A stretch of 64,000 nt of DNA from Larsenimonas salina (GTDB lineage Bacteria; Pseudomonadota; Gammaproteobacteria; Pseudomonadales; Halomonadaceae): contig NZ_JAMLJJ010000005.1 of assembly GCF_023736155.1 (NCBI RefSeq), positions 124,001 through 188,000 on the forward strand, written 5' to 3'. The notes under the pieces are model-generated. The model was not told the DNA's origin and did no database searches. It worked only from the letters and a program-made list of their open reading frames with translations. Positions 27,668 to 35,200 of the stretch are shown here, piece after piece (the first letter of the stretch is position 1; each line of letters opens with the position of its first letter). Made by a program: the position numbers and the translations under genes.

Positions 27668-28549
27668 TTACGGGCGCCCGCGCTGGGAAGAAAGTTTCTG
27701 GCTGGCTTCATGAATGCGTTGGGCCTCTGGGTCCTTGAACTCAACATCCTGATCGTCGGTATCTTCCGGCAGGAATGAGGGCTTGAATACGCCACTAAGA
27801 TCATCGTAGTCGATCGAGAGCGTAATTTGGCCCATCGCATACGGTGCGATTTCGTAGGTCTGATAGGTGACCAGCAGTCGGTCGCTCAAAAGCGCCACGT
27901 TGTCAGTCGGCGTGAAGGGCCATTTTTCCTTGAACTCATCACCTAGGTTCTGCGCATCGAGCCAGCGTTGGTGCGCATTTTTTTCGAGCGCGATCAGTGT
28001 CTCCCGGCCACCTTTGGTCAGCATGTCATCAAGCGTGACTTCGCGCTTCAGGCGCGTGTCGTAGTTGAAGTAGCGCAGCTGAGCGTTGCCATGGGCGCCA
28101 CCGGTGAACGCGTAGCCGTTGAGGGCAATCACCACGGTATGGTCGTAATGATCGAGCATGTTGGCGCTTAACTGAGCGTTGTAGTCCGGATGATCCTTGG
28201 CGTGTTTGAAAAACGTGTCGACAAAATCGCTCAGGGAGTCGTTGGTCTCGGACGCATTGCCGAGCTTGCCCAGTGCTTTTAAAAGCGCTTCGTTGAGTGG
28301 TGGCCGGTTGGGAAACCGGTAATAGCTCAGGTCAACGGAGGGGCAGGCGTCTGTCTTGCAGTCCTGTGGCGTGATGTGGCGGCTGACCGGCACGCTCTTG
28401 AGTGATTCAAGCTTGCCCGGAAGGCTGTTCGGATTCGAGCTCGGGTCGGCCACCTTGAAGGCGCGCAGGTTACTCTGGGCAACCTCGGAAAGCTTGGGCT
28501 GGCAGCCTGCGAGTGCAAGGAGTGCGATCAACAGAAAGGGAGCACGCAT
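27668..28549 (-). CDS. DUF3298/RsiV-like lipoprotein
   Basis: A 293-residue lipoprotein with signal peptide ending LAGC (Cys16). The C-terminal half has the DUF3298 pattern YAFTGGAHGNAQLRYFNYD ... LLSDRLLVTYQTYEIAPYAMGQ, the fold of the lysozyme-binding anti-sigma factor RsiV. In Gram-negatives these are periplasmic proteins of unknown role, with lysozyme inhibition suggested. It ends at 27668 and starts 18 bases past the NlpC/P60 gene's end on the same strand, so a shared envelope transcript with that cell-wall hydrolase is likely. Confidence 0.82.
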   Translation of the reverse strand: MRAPFLLIALLALAGCQPKLSEVAQSNLRAFKVADPSSNPNSLPGKLESLKSVPVSRHITPQDCKTDACPSVDLSYYRFPNRPPLNEALLKALGKLGNASETNDSLSDFVDTFFKHAKDHPDYNAQLSANMLDHYDHTVVIALNGYAFTGGAHGNAQLRYFNYDTRLKREVTLDDMLTKGGRETLIALEKNAHQRWLDAQNLGDEFKEKWPFTPTDNVALLSDRLLVTYQTYEIAPYAMGQITLSIDYDDLSGVFKPSFLPEDTDDQDVEFKDPEAQRIHEASQKLSSQRGRP

Positions 28550-28567
28550 GGTGGATGCAGGCCTCGC

Positions 28568-29080
28568 TCAGTTGCGCGGGCCGGCGACGCCCAGAAAGTG
28601 GTGTCGCCAGTAGCGCTTGGTGATGTTTGAAACCCGAACGGTACGGCCAGCGCCCGGGGCGTGAATCATTTTGTTATCGCCGATGTAGATGCCGACGTGA
28701 CTTGCACGGCCTCTCGGGCCAAAGAACAGCAGGTCGCCGGGGCGTGCGCGATCACGGCGCGGCAGGTTCTGAAACTGCTGATTCGAGGTTCTTGGAATCG
28801 AAATGCCGGCACTCTGATAGCTTCGCTGTGTCAGGCCGCTGCAGTCGAGGCCGGATGCCGTGGTACCGCCCCAGCGATAGGGCGTTCCAAGCGCGTTTTT
28901 GGCACTCGAGACAATCAGGGCCTGAGTCATGTCGAGGCTGTAACCGTCCTGAGTTTCAAGTGCGGGCCTTGAACTGGCGCAGCCACTCAGACCGATCACG
29001 ACCCAAAGCCCTACAAGCGTCAGCACGACCCGGGGCAGAGCGGCAGCGTTTGGGAGTGACAGGGGCAGTGCGTAAGCCAT
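28568..29080 (-). CDS. NlpC/P60 peptidoglycan endopeptidase lipoprotein (Spr/MepS-like)
   Basis: A 170-residue lipoprotein that cleaves peptide cross-links in the cell wall. The signal region ends LSGC (Cys34). Catalytic residues are present: Cys80 in GLDCSGLT, His128 in SHVGIYIG and His140 in MIHAPG, and TPYRWGG precedes the cysteine as in Spr. The first about 20 residues are a longer N-terminal extension than usual, and an internal start cannot be excluded. It lies immediately upstream of the RsiV-like lipoprotein gene. Confidence 0.9.
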   Translation of the reverse strand: MAYALPLSLPNAAALPRVVLTLVGLWVVIGLSGCASSRPALETQDGYSLDMTQALIVSSAKNALGTPYRWGGTTASGLDCSGLTQRSYQSAGISIPRTSNQQFQNLPRRDRARPGDLLFFGPRGRASHVGIYIGDNKMIHAPGAGRTVRVSNITKRYWRHHFLGVAGPRN

Positions 29081-29266
29081 GACAATGATCCTTTCGACAA
29101 GCAGGTAGGGGCAGGGCGGGCGCGTAAGCCGTGCTCCGAGCTATTTCGGGCTCATGATGAAACGCCCAACCGTCTTCGGCAATGGGTATCTCGAACGCCA
29201 CGCTTGACCTCAAGGCTCTATCGGCCGCCGGTTTAAAAACTGGGGCGCGGCGCACGGTTGACCGGC

Positions 29267-30343
29267 TCAGTGCGAAGGCAGCCGCCCGGCAAGGTACTTG
29301 GCAAGCGGCGGGCCGATGGCAAGAACCATCAAAAAGCGTACGGTCTGAAACGTCATGATAAAACCGATATCGACGTTGCTCGAGGCGGAAATGATCGCGA
29401 TCGAGTCAAGCCCACCGGGGCTTGTGGCCATGTAGGCCGTTAACGGGTCGACATCGAAGGCGTACACGAGTACGGCTGCAATCAGCCCGCACAGCGTGAT
29501 CAGCAACACGATCGACAGGATGATCTTAGGGAGGGCCCGGGTCGCGTGGCGCATGATGGCGGGGGTGAATCCGAGACCGATTCGCCAGCCCAATACGGCG
29601 TAACTGATCGCGAGCAGCCATTCCGGCAGCTGAAGCGTAACGGCACCGCTCATGTTCAAAAGCGAGCCTGCGATCATCGGTACCAGCAGCTGGCCGGCCG
29701 GTAGCTTGAGCTTCAGGCCCGCGTAGCCGCCGATCGCGGCAATCAGGAGGGTCTGGGTGAAATCAACGGCATCGAGCGTTGGAAACCAGTCGATCACCTG
29801 GGCGCCGATGGCCTCCTCCGGCAGGAACAGGCGCGCGATGACAGACGCCAGTACCGCCACGAACAGCACCCTCAGATACTGCATGAAGGCCACCAGGCGC
29901 ATATCGGCGCCCTGGGATTCGGCCAGAAGCATCATGACCGAGGCGCCGCCGGGCGAAGAGCCCCAGATGGCGGTCGTACCAGGCAGTACCTGCCACTTGG
30001 CCATCAACCAGCCAAGCACGCTGCTGGCACAGATGACCAGAAGCGTGACCGCCAGAAACAGCCACCAGCTGTTGGCCAGATTACCAATGACGGAAACATC
30101 CATGCTCGAGGCGATCATGCAGCCGATCAGCGTCTGCGCCATGAAGAAAAGGGGCCGGGCGATGCGAAGTGGACTGCCCCTCAGGCTGAACAGGATGCCC
30201 GCGATCATCGGCCCCAAAAGCAGCGCCGCAGGCAGGCGCACAAGCTCGAGCACGGCTGCAAAGGCCGCCGAAACCGCCAGCAGCAGCGGCCATTGAAGAG
30301 TGGCCGGCAGCCTCGAAAGCCGCAGATGAAGCAGGTGCTTCAC
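29267..30343 (-). CDS. AbrB-family (AmoA-type) integral membrane protein
   Basis: A 358-residue permease-like protein, about ten helices in two repeats. Motifs ALLLGPMIAG, AQTLIGCMIAS, WGSSPGGASVMMLLAESQGAD and TSPGGLDSIAIIS are the conserved blocks of the family that is confusingly named AbrB or 'ammonia monooxygenase'; it is not the soluble AbrB regulator. Function is unknown. It starts with a GTG only 4 bases after the stop of the upstream YecD-like gene, so the two are certainly in one transcript. Confidence 0.87.
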   Translation of the reverse strand: MKHLLHLRLSRLPATLQWPLLLAVSAAFAAVLELVRLPAALLLGPMIAGILFSLRGSPLRIARPLFFMAQTLIGCMIASSMDVSVIGNLANSWWLFLAVTLLVICASSVLGWLMAKWQVLPGTTAIWGSSPGGASVMMLLAESQGADMRLVAFMQYLRVLFVAVLASVIARLFLPEEAIGAQVIDWFPTLDAVDFTQTLLIAAIGGYAGLKLKLPAGQLLVPMIAGSLLNMSGAVTLQLPEWLLAISYAVLGWRIGLGFTPAIMRHATRALPKIILSIVLLITLCGLIAAVLVYAFDVDPLTAYMATSPGGLDSIAIISASSNVDIGFIMTFQTVRFLMVLAIGPPLAKYLAGRLPSH

Positions 30344-30347
30344 GTGC

Positions 30348-30917
30348 TTACGCCCCGAAGGCGAGCTGGTCGCTTTTAATCACTCGGGCGATTCTTGGAA
30401 AGATGTTGTCGACCGGAAATGCGTGCAGCTCGGCGCTGAAGCTGGTGCAGAGGTCTTCGAGGATGACCACGTCATACCCCAGTTCCCAGGCGCTGCGCGC
30501 GCTCGATTCCACGCCCATGTTGGTCGCGATGCCGGTAAATACGACGGTCTTGATGCCGCGCCTACGCAGCTGAAGATCGAGGTCGGTGCCGGTAAAGGCG
30601 CCCCAATGATGCTTAAGGGCGTGCAGGTCGCCATCGCGGACCAGGCCCGGCTCGAGCGTGTCCCATTCAGGCGGCATGCCGGCGTCGGGGCGTTTGGCCG
30701 GCAGATCAACGCGGTTGCTTGGTGCGTCCTTGAAATCCGGCCCCCAGTTGACCCGGACCCAGGCCATGGTGGCGCCTGCCTGGCGCACGCGCTCAGCCAG
30801 GGAGGCAGTCGCCTGGACAATGTCTTCGCCGGTTCGAGGGGCGAGCGACATGCCGGTGATGCCTTTTTGGAGATCGATGGCAATTACGGCGGTGGTGGTC
30901 GGGTCGAGTTGGATCAT
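30348..30917 (-). CDS. YecD-like isochorismatase-fold protein, catalytic Cys replaced by Gly
   Basis: A 189-residue cysteine-hydrolase-fold protein close to E. coli YecD: VIAIDLQKGI (Asp15), LKHHWGAFTGTDLDLQLRRRGI (Lys102) and TGIATNMGVESSARSAWELGYD. The position that is Cys in isochorismatases, nicotinamidase and RutB is Gly135 here; YecD itself reads TNIGVEST, so the loss is a subfamily trait. Enzyme activity is therefore unlikely by the usual mechanism. The gene is the first of a pair with the AbrB-type permease and is divergent from a TetR regulator. Confidence 0.87.
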   Translation of the reverse strand: MIQLDPTTTAVIAIDLQKGITGMSLAPRTGEDIVQATASLAERVRQAGATMAWVRVNWGPDFKDAPSNRVDLPAKRPDAGMPPEWDTLEPGLVRDGDLHALKHHWGAFTGTDLDLQLRRRGIKTVVFTGIATNMGVESSARSAWELGYDVVILEDLCTSFSAELHAFPVDNIFPRIARVIKSDQLAFGA

Positions 30918-30998
30918 GACGGTGTTCGCTCACTGTCGCAAAGAACTTGCGGTTGCTTTCAGGGTGCGGTCGACGCCTTGGGTCGGCCATGATATACA

Positions 30999-31012
30999 TG
31001 AGGCTATCCTCA
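30999..31012. promoter_or_regulatory. TetR operator candidate, copy 1
   Basis: TGAGG CTAT CCTCA, a perfect 5-bp inverted repeat, embedded in ATGAGGCTATCCTCACAAAA (30998-31017). It lies in the divergent gap between the yecD-like and tetR genes, just before the tetR start. Confidence 0.6.
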
Positions 31013-31016
31013 CAAA

Positions 31017-31640
31017 ATGAATTTTATGAAGATGGCTTCACAAAAGTCAAATGACAGCCACCAGGCCCGCGCGCCCAAGCGCGAACGGGGCAAGGCGCGG
31101 GTCGAGGCGCTCTTGAGCGCGGCGACGCAGGTGTTTGCGGCGAAGGGATTTGATGCCGCCACCATGACCGAGATTGCCGGAGCGGCGGGCGCGCCGATTG
31201 GCTCTCTGTATCAGTTCTTTCCGACCAAGGCTGCGCTGGCCAGAACGCTGCTCGAGCGCTACGGCACGCACATGAGCGCGCACTTGAGCGCTATCGAACA
31301 GGCCGTGCCCACGCTTTCGCTTGACGTGATCGTTGCACGCCTGCTCGGACTTTTAACCTCGCTTGCCGAGGAGCGTCGCTGCGCCATGGCGCTACTGGAC
31401 GCGAAAAGCGTACCGCCCGAGCAGCGGCAAACCCTGAGGAAGGGGCTACGGGAAGGTACGGCGCGGGTGTTGGTGGCGTATGCCCCTGAGCTCTCGGCGA
31501 GTGAGGCCGAGGTGGCCGCGGTGGTGGTGGTCAATTCGATGCGGGCGATGGTGCATCTGGGAGAGGAGCGCTGCGCCGAGCAGGCTCGCGCTCAATGGCA
31601 GGCCATGCTGGTCGCGCATCTGCGGGGCCTGCCTGGTTAG
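31017..31640 (+). CDS. TetR-family transcriptional regulator
   Basis: A 207-residue repressor with the standard N-terminal helix-turn-helix (KARVEALLSAATQVFAAKGFDAATMTEIAGAAGAPIGSLYQFFPTKAALA, residues about 25-75) and a helical ligand-binding domain of no recognisable subclass. The start is uncertain: ATGs at 31017, 31026 and 31032 are all in frame, and the last gives 202 residues. Two matching palindromes flank or overlap the start, which suggests autoregulation and control of the divergent yecD-like/AbrB-type pair. The ligand is unknown. Confidence 0.9.
   Translation: MNFMKMASQKSNDSHQARAPKRERGKARVEALLSAATQVFAAKGFDAATMTEIAGAAGAPIGSLYQFFPTKAALARTLLERYGTHMSAHLSAIEQAVPTLSLDVIVARLLGLLTSLAEERRCAMALLDAKSVPPEQRQTLRKGLREGTARVLVAYAPELSASEAEVAAVVVVNSMRAMVHLGEERCAEQARAQWQAMLVAHLRGLPG
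31027..31040. promoter_or_regulatory. TetR operator candidate, copy 2
   Basis: TGAAG ATGG CTTCA within ATGAAGATGGCTTCACAAAA (31026-31045). It shares the frame ATGA-G-T--C-TCACAAAA with copy 1 at 28-bp centre spacing and overlaps the first codons of tetR. Confidence 0.6.
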
Positions 31641-31699
31641 GCTTGCACCCTGTCCCGGGCAAGATACCCTTGATATGACACCATTCAAGGAGTTTGATC

Positions 31700-32236
31700 A
31701 TGACAAAACCCGAACAGAGCCCCGGTGTCTGCGACCGGGCGCCCGAGCAGACCCAGGGGTTTCGACTCAATCACACCATGGTGCGCGTCAAGGACCCGCA
31801 GGCCTCGCTTGCGTTCTACTCGACCGTCTTCGGCATGCGCCTTCTGCGCGCCCTCGAGTTCCCGGAAATGCAGTTCACCCTCTACTTTCTGGGTCACGTG
31901 GACGATGAAACCCAGCTGCCGGAAGACGATGGTGAGCGCACTGTCTGGACATTTTCCCGCACCGGCCTTCTCGAACTGACCTATAACTGGGGCAGCGAGA
32001 AGGACCCCGAGGTGAGCTACCACAACGGCAACGATGCGCCGCAGGGCTTTGGCCATCTGTGCATGTCGGTCCCGGACCTCGATCTGGCGGTTGCCTGGTT
32101 CGATGAAAACGACGTCGAGTTCGTCAAACGCCCGGACGACGGCAAGATGAAGGACGTGGCGTTCGTGAAAGACCCTGACGGTTACTGGATCGAGGTGATC
32201 GAGCCTGCGCGGCTGGGCGGGCTCGCCAAGGGGTGA
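31700..32236 (+). CDS. gloA: Lactoylglutathione lyase (glyoxalase I)
   Basis: Cytoplasmic metalloenzyme that isomerises the methylglyoxal-glutathione hemithioacetal to S-lactoylglutathione. The 178-residue size and two VOC repeats fit the longer glyoxalase I of yeast, plants and Pseudomonas type (with the WTFSRTGLLELTYNWG insert). Metal ligands are His25 (LNHTMVRV), Glu92 (LELTYN), His119 (GFGHLCM) and Glu165 (YWIEVIEP). The ATG at 31700 has AGGAG 7 bases upstream; a TTG two codons earlier is not needed. Confidence 0.93.
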   Translation: MTKPEQSPGVCDRAPEQTQGFRLNHTMVRVKDPQASLAFYSTVFGMRLLRALEFPEMQFTLYFLGHVDDETQLPEDDGERTVWTFSRTGLLELTYNWGSEKDPEVSYHNGNDAPQGFGHLCMSVPDLDLAVAWFDENDVEFVKRPDDGKMKDVAFVKDPDGYWIEVIEPARLGGLAKG

Positions 32237-32303
32237 GCCTCGCTCGCCCCTCAAGGACGACCCAGCGATTCTCCTTCTCATTTCAACGATTCGGGAGCGC
32301 TTC

Positions 32304-33341
32304 ATGAGTGTGGACATCAAGGCCCACGGGGTACTGCACTGCTTCGAGCCGGGCCTCAAGGACGACGACGGTGAACTGGTCAACGCCGAGATTTCCGCGG
32401 TGGCCTTCGACGGTCACCGGCTTTTGATGGCAAGCGACAAGCCGATTCCCGGCAAGCATCGCTCGGCGGTGTTTTCGGTCGCGCTCAAGGACCATCACCC
32501 GCTCGAGGAAAGCCTCGAGTATCTGACGGCGCCGCTGATCAAACAGGCGATCAAGTATGAGGACTTCGCCCTGACCGTCGATGGGCGCTATATGATCGCG
32601 ACCACCGGGTTTGATCGGATCGATGCCGAGAGCCATGCGCTCAATGACTACAACCATCTGCTGATCTGGCCACTCGAGGATGCCTCGGCGGTCAAGGTCG
32701 TCGACCCGGACCCACGCAACGACATTTCCGGGTCGCTCGAGCTTCGCCAGAAACTGACCGACGCCATCGGCACGCCCTATTACAAGATCGAGGGGCTTGC
32801 GACCGTGCCAGGCGATCAGGGCGACGGAATGCTGTTGTTTGGTGTTCGCGAGCAGGGCACGCATTTTGATGATTTCGAGTATGTGGCCCGTATCGTGGGT
32901 GCGCCGTACCGCGTGACCGAGCAGGGGGCGCTTGAGTTCGTATCGCCGCTGACATCGATTTATCGCTTCGAGCCCGAGGCCGAAACCGAGGTGCGCTTTG
33001 AGTGCGGGCTTTCAAGTCTCGAGTATGACCCCTTCAACGAGCGGCTGTACCTGCTGACCAGCTTCGAAGTCGAGGACGGCAGTGGTGAGCGCATCGGGGG
33101 CTACTTGTGGTCCTTGACGCTTGAGGCCTTTCAGCGGGGGGAAGCGCCCGAGCTTTGCCGTACGCGCGAAGGCGCGGCGCTCGAGTTCGAGCACAAGGCC
33201 GAAGGGCTTGCCGTACTCGACGCCTCGACCCTGTTCGTTGCCTATGACAATGACCGCGACATGGCGCTTCGCTCCGCGTCAGAGCGCGATGAGCGCTACG
33301 CCAGCGAAACACCTTACACATTGTTGCGGGTGTCGATGTGA
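32304..33341 (+). CDS. Uncharacterised protein, probable beta-propeller
   Basis: A 345-residue soluble protein, with no signal peptide, that I do not recognise. Repeated short beta-strand patterns such as ISAVAFDGHRLLMASDKP, IEGLATVPGDQGDGMLLFGVRE, LSSLEYDPFNERLYLLTSFE and AEGLAVLDASTLFVAYDND suggest a propeller of the DUF3616/phytase-like class. Conserved Asp and Glu at blade ends hint at a metal site, which is an inference only. GGGAG precedes the ATG. It lies 68 bases after gloA and 222 bases before the rhodopsin gene on the same strand. Confidence 0.78.
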   Translation: MSVDIKAHGVLHCFEPGLKDDDGELVNAEISAVAFDGHRLLMASDKPIPGKHRSAVFSVALKDHHPLEESLEYLTAPLIKQAIKYEDFALTVDGRYMIATTGFDRIDAESHALNDYNHLLIWPLEDASAVKVVDPDPRNDISGSLELRQKLTDAIGTPYYKIEGLATVPGDQGDGMLLFGVREQGTHFDDFEYVARIVGAPYRVTEQGALEFVSPLTSIYRFEPEAETEVRFECGLSSLEYDPFNERLYLLTSFEVEDGSGERIGGYLWSLTLEAFQRGEAPELCRTREGAALEFEHKAEGLAVLDASTLFVAYDNDRDMALRSASERDERYASETPYTLLRVSM

Positions 33342-33453
33342 CGCCGCGTTTTTAGCGTGTTTGAGGGGGCAGGTCTGGTTGCTGGTCTGCCCGCTCAGCC
33401 CCTCCTGAATCGCACATCATGAATTTTTGATTAATTCGTCGAAAAAACTGGCG

Positions 33454-33469
33454 AGGCACTGTTATGGCT
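33454..33469 (+). promoter_or_regulatory. Possible sigma-54-like element upstream of rhodopsin
   Basis: AGGCACTGTTATGGCT has GG and GC separated by 10 bases, matching the -24/-12 arrangement of sigma-54 promoters (consensus TGGCACG-N4-TTGCW) at 9 of 12 positions. It lies 95 bases before the rhodopsin start. No enhancer-binding activator is nearby, and a chance match is possible. Confidence 0.25.
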
Positions 33470-33563
33470 GTCTATGTTTGAATTCGCCTTAAGTCTCGGT
33501 AAAGGAAATGGGCTTCAGGCGTTCCAAATTCTCTCAATGTAGACAGCGCAAAGGAGTGCAGTC

Positions 33564-34235
33564 ATGTCTTCAGCAGTACAATTTCCCTTGGTTATCGGTT
33601 GGATAGCCATGCTCGCCGGCGGTATCGCCTTCTGGCGCATGAGCAAGGGCTTGCCCGAAAATCAGAAGCATCACGGCATTGCCGCGATGACCATCGTGTT
33701 CGTGGCGTTCGCCAACTACCTAGCCATGGCGCTGGGGCAGGGCGATATGATCCATAACGGTCGGGACGTGTTCTTTGCACGCTATATCGACTGGGTCATC
33801 ACCACGCCGATCCTGTTGGTGAGCCTTGCGATGGTAGCGTCCAAGACGCTTGCCCCCATTCGCACGCTGGTGTGTGCGTTGATCGCAGCCGACATCTACA
33901 TGATCGTCACCGGTCTTGTGGGCAACTTGTCGGAATCGCCCTACAACTATCTCTGGTGGTTGGTCAGCATGGTGGCGTTTCTGGTGGTGCTCGCGCTCAT
34001 CTGGGGCCCGCTTCAGAAAGTGGCCGGCCAAGGCGCGTATCGCAGTGAGTTCAGCACGCTTTCGCTGATGCTGACCGTGCTGTGGTGCTGCTATCCCATC
34101 GTGTGGTTGCTCGGGACGTCGGGTGCCGGCCTGTTCTCGGCTGCGGTCGAAAGCTGGTTCTATCTGATTCTGGATGTGACCGCGAAGGTCGGGTTCGGGT
34201 TTGTGGCCTTGAACGCCGTTCGAAAGCGTAGCTGA
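33564..34235 (+). CDS. Microbial rhodopsin, DTS-motif proton pump candidate
   Basis: Seven-helix retinal protein of 223 residues. Helix C reads FARYIDWVITTPILLVS, giving Arg73, Asp76, Thr80 and Ser87 at bacteriorhodopsin positions Arg82, Asp85, Thr89 and Asp96. Helix G is LILDVTAKVGFGF with Asp204 (Asp212) and the Schiff-base Lys208 (Lys216). Asp110 matches Asp115 and Glu196 matches Glu204 of the proton-release group, but Ser186 replaces Glu194. Leu84 at the spectral-tuning site suggests green absorption. Trp132 fills the place that is Gly in xanthorhodopsin, so no carotenoid antenna is expected. AGGAG precedes the ATG; the Blh gene follows directly. Outward proton pumping is inferred. Confidence 0.95.
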   Translation: MSSAVQFPLVIGWIAMLAGGIAFWRMSKGLPENQKHHGIAAMTIVFVAFANYLAMALGQGDMIHNGRDVFFARYIDWVITTPILLVSLAMVASKTLAPIRTLVCALIAADIYMIVTGLVGNLSESPYNYLWWLVSMVAFLVVLALIWGPLQKVAGQGAYRSEFSTLSLMLTVLWCCYPIVWLLGTSGAGLFSAAVESWFYLILDVTAKVGFGFVALNAVRKRS

Positions 34236-34285
34236 TGGCTCACCGGGGCGGCCGGTCGGTCGCCCCATTCTGCGAGGGATGGCTC

Positions 34286-35200
34286 ATGGACGGCGCTCGC
34301 TCGTTTTCAAGACGCGTTTTCTACCGTTTCGCCCTGGGGGCTGCGCTTCTTTTCGGTGCGCATCTCATGACGTTTTCCCCGCACGCGCTGCTGGTCGTCC
34401 TGGTGCTCGGGGTGGCGGCACTGGGGATTCCCCATGGGGCGTTCGATCATGTGATAGGCCAGCGCTTGCTGCGCGGTGGGATCTTTAAAAGCGATCACAG
34501 TCGGTCGATTGTGGCGCTGCCCCTGTTTTTGCTGGCCTACGTCAGTCTGTCTGCGGTGTTCATGGTGGGCTGGGTACTGATGCCCGCGCTCGGGCTTTTG
34601 GTGTTTCTGGTGATGTCGGCGGCGCATTTCGGCACCGACTGGCGCCACACACTGCCGTTATCGCTTCGCCTGGTGTGGGGCACGCTGGTGATCGCGACGC
34701 CGTTTTATACCCATCCCCGCGATGTGGCTGACATTTTGCACGCGCTTTTGGTAAGTGATGCCACACCGTTCATCAACGCCGCGCCAGTCGCATTCTGGGG
34801 GGCGCTTGCGGTAGCGCTTTTCCGGTTCAGGCCACTATTTGAGAAGCGTCACGTGGTGGCAAGTCTTGGGCTATTGCTTGCAACCGGTACGGTGTTTCAT
34901 CCGCTGGTGTATTTCGCCTGTTACTTCTGCGCGTGCCACAGCCCGATTCACTTCCAGGAAATTCGTCACGCGCTCAGGATTCGAACGTCCGGGCAGGTGC
35001 TGCGCATGGCCGGCCCCATCGTGCTTGCGACCTGGGGCGCAGCCAGTGTCGGTTACGCGCTGATGGCTGAATACTCTGTCGCATCGCCGCTTCTAAAGAT
35101 GACCTTCATCGGCCTTGCCTGTCTGACGGTGCCCCACATTATCGTGGAGTGGCTTGATCATCGTAAGGCCCAGGCAGCCGCTACGTTGGCACCGGAGTAA
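34286..35200 (+). CDS. blh: Brp/Blh-family beta-carotene 15,15'-dioxygenase
   Basis: Membrane iron enzyme that cleaves beta-carotene into two retinals, the chromophore of the adjacent rhodopsin. The 304-residue protein carries the family histidines: GIPHGAFDH (His50), AAHFGTDW (His114), ACHSPIHF (His218 and His222), and TVPHIIVEW near the end. Their spacing fits the four essential histidines known for marine Blh. The ATG at 34286 has GAGGG 7 bases upstream; a first ATG at 34235 overlaps the rhodopsin stop (TGATG) and would add 17 hydrophilic residues. Translational coupling with the rhodopsin is likely. The 3' end overlaps the convergent dehydrogenase gene by 20 bases. Confidence 0.93.
   Translation: MDGARSFSRRVFYRFALGAALLFGAHLMTFSPHALLVVLVLGVAALGIPHGAFDHVIGQRLLRGGIFKSDHSRSIVALPLFLLAYVSLSAVFMVGWVLMPALGLLVFLVMSAAHFGTDWRHTLPLSLRLVWGTLVIATPFYTHPRDVADILHALLVSDATPFINAAPVAFWGALAVALFRFRPLFEKRHVVASLGLLLATGTVFHPLVYFACYFCACHSPIHFQEIRHALRIRTSGQVLRMAGPIVLATWGAASVGYALMAEYSVASPLLKMTFIGLACLTVPHIIVEWLDHRKAQAAATLAPE

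Noticed and set aside
33564..34235. Reading the rhodopsin as an inward-pumping xenorhodopsin because of the Asp/Thr/Ser motif
   Set aside because: Xenorhodopsins and Anabaena sensory rhodopsin carry Pro at the position of Asp212; here Asp204 is kept, as is Glu196. This favours an outward pump, so I did not call it a xenorhodopsin.
33564..34235. Rhodopsin as a phototaxis sensor paired with one of the window's chemoreceptors
   Set aside because: No HtrI/HtrII-type transducer lies next to it, and both chemoreceptors have their own periplasmic sensor domains and lie over 20 kb away.
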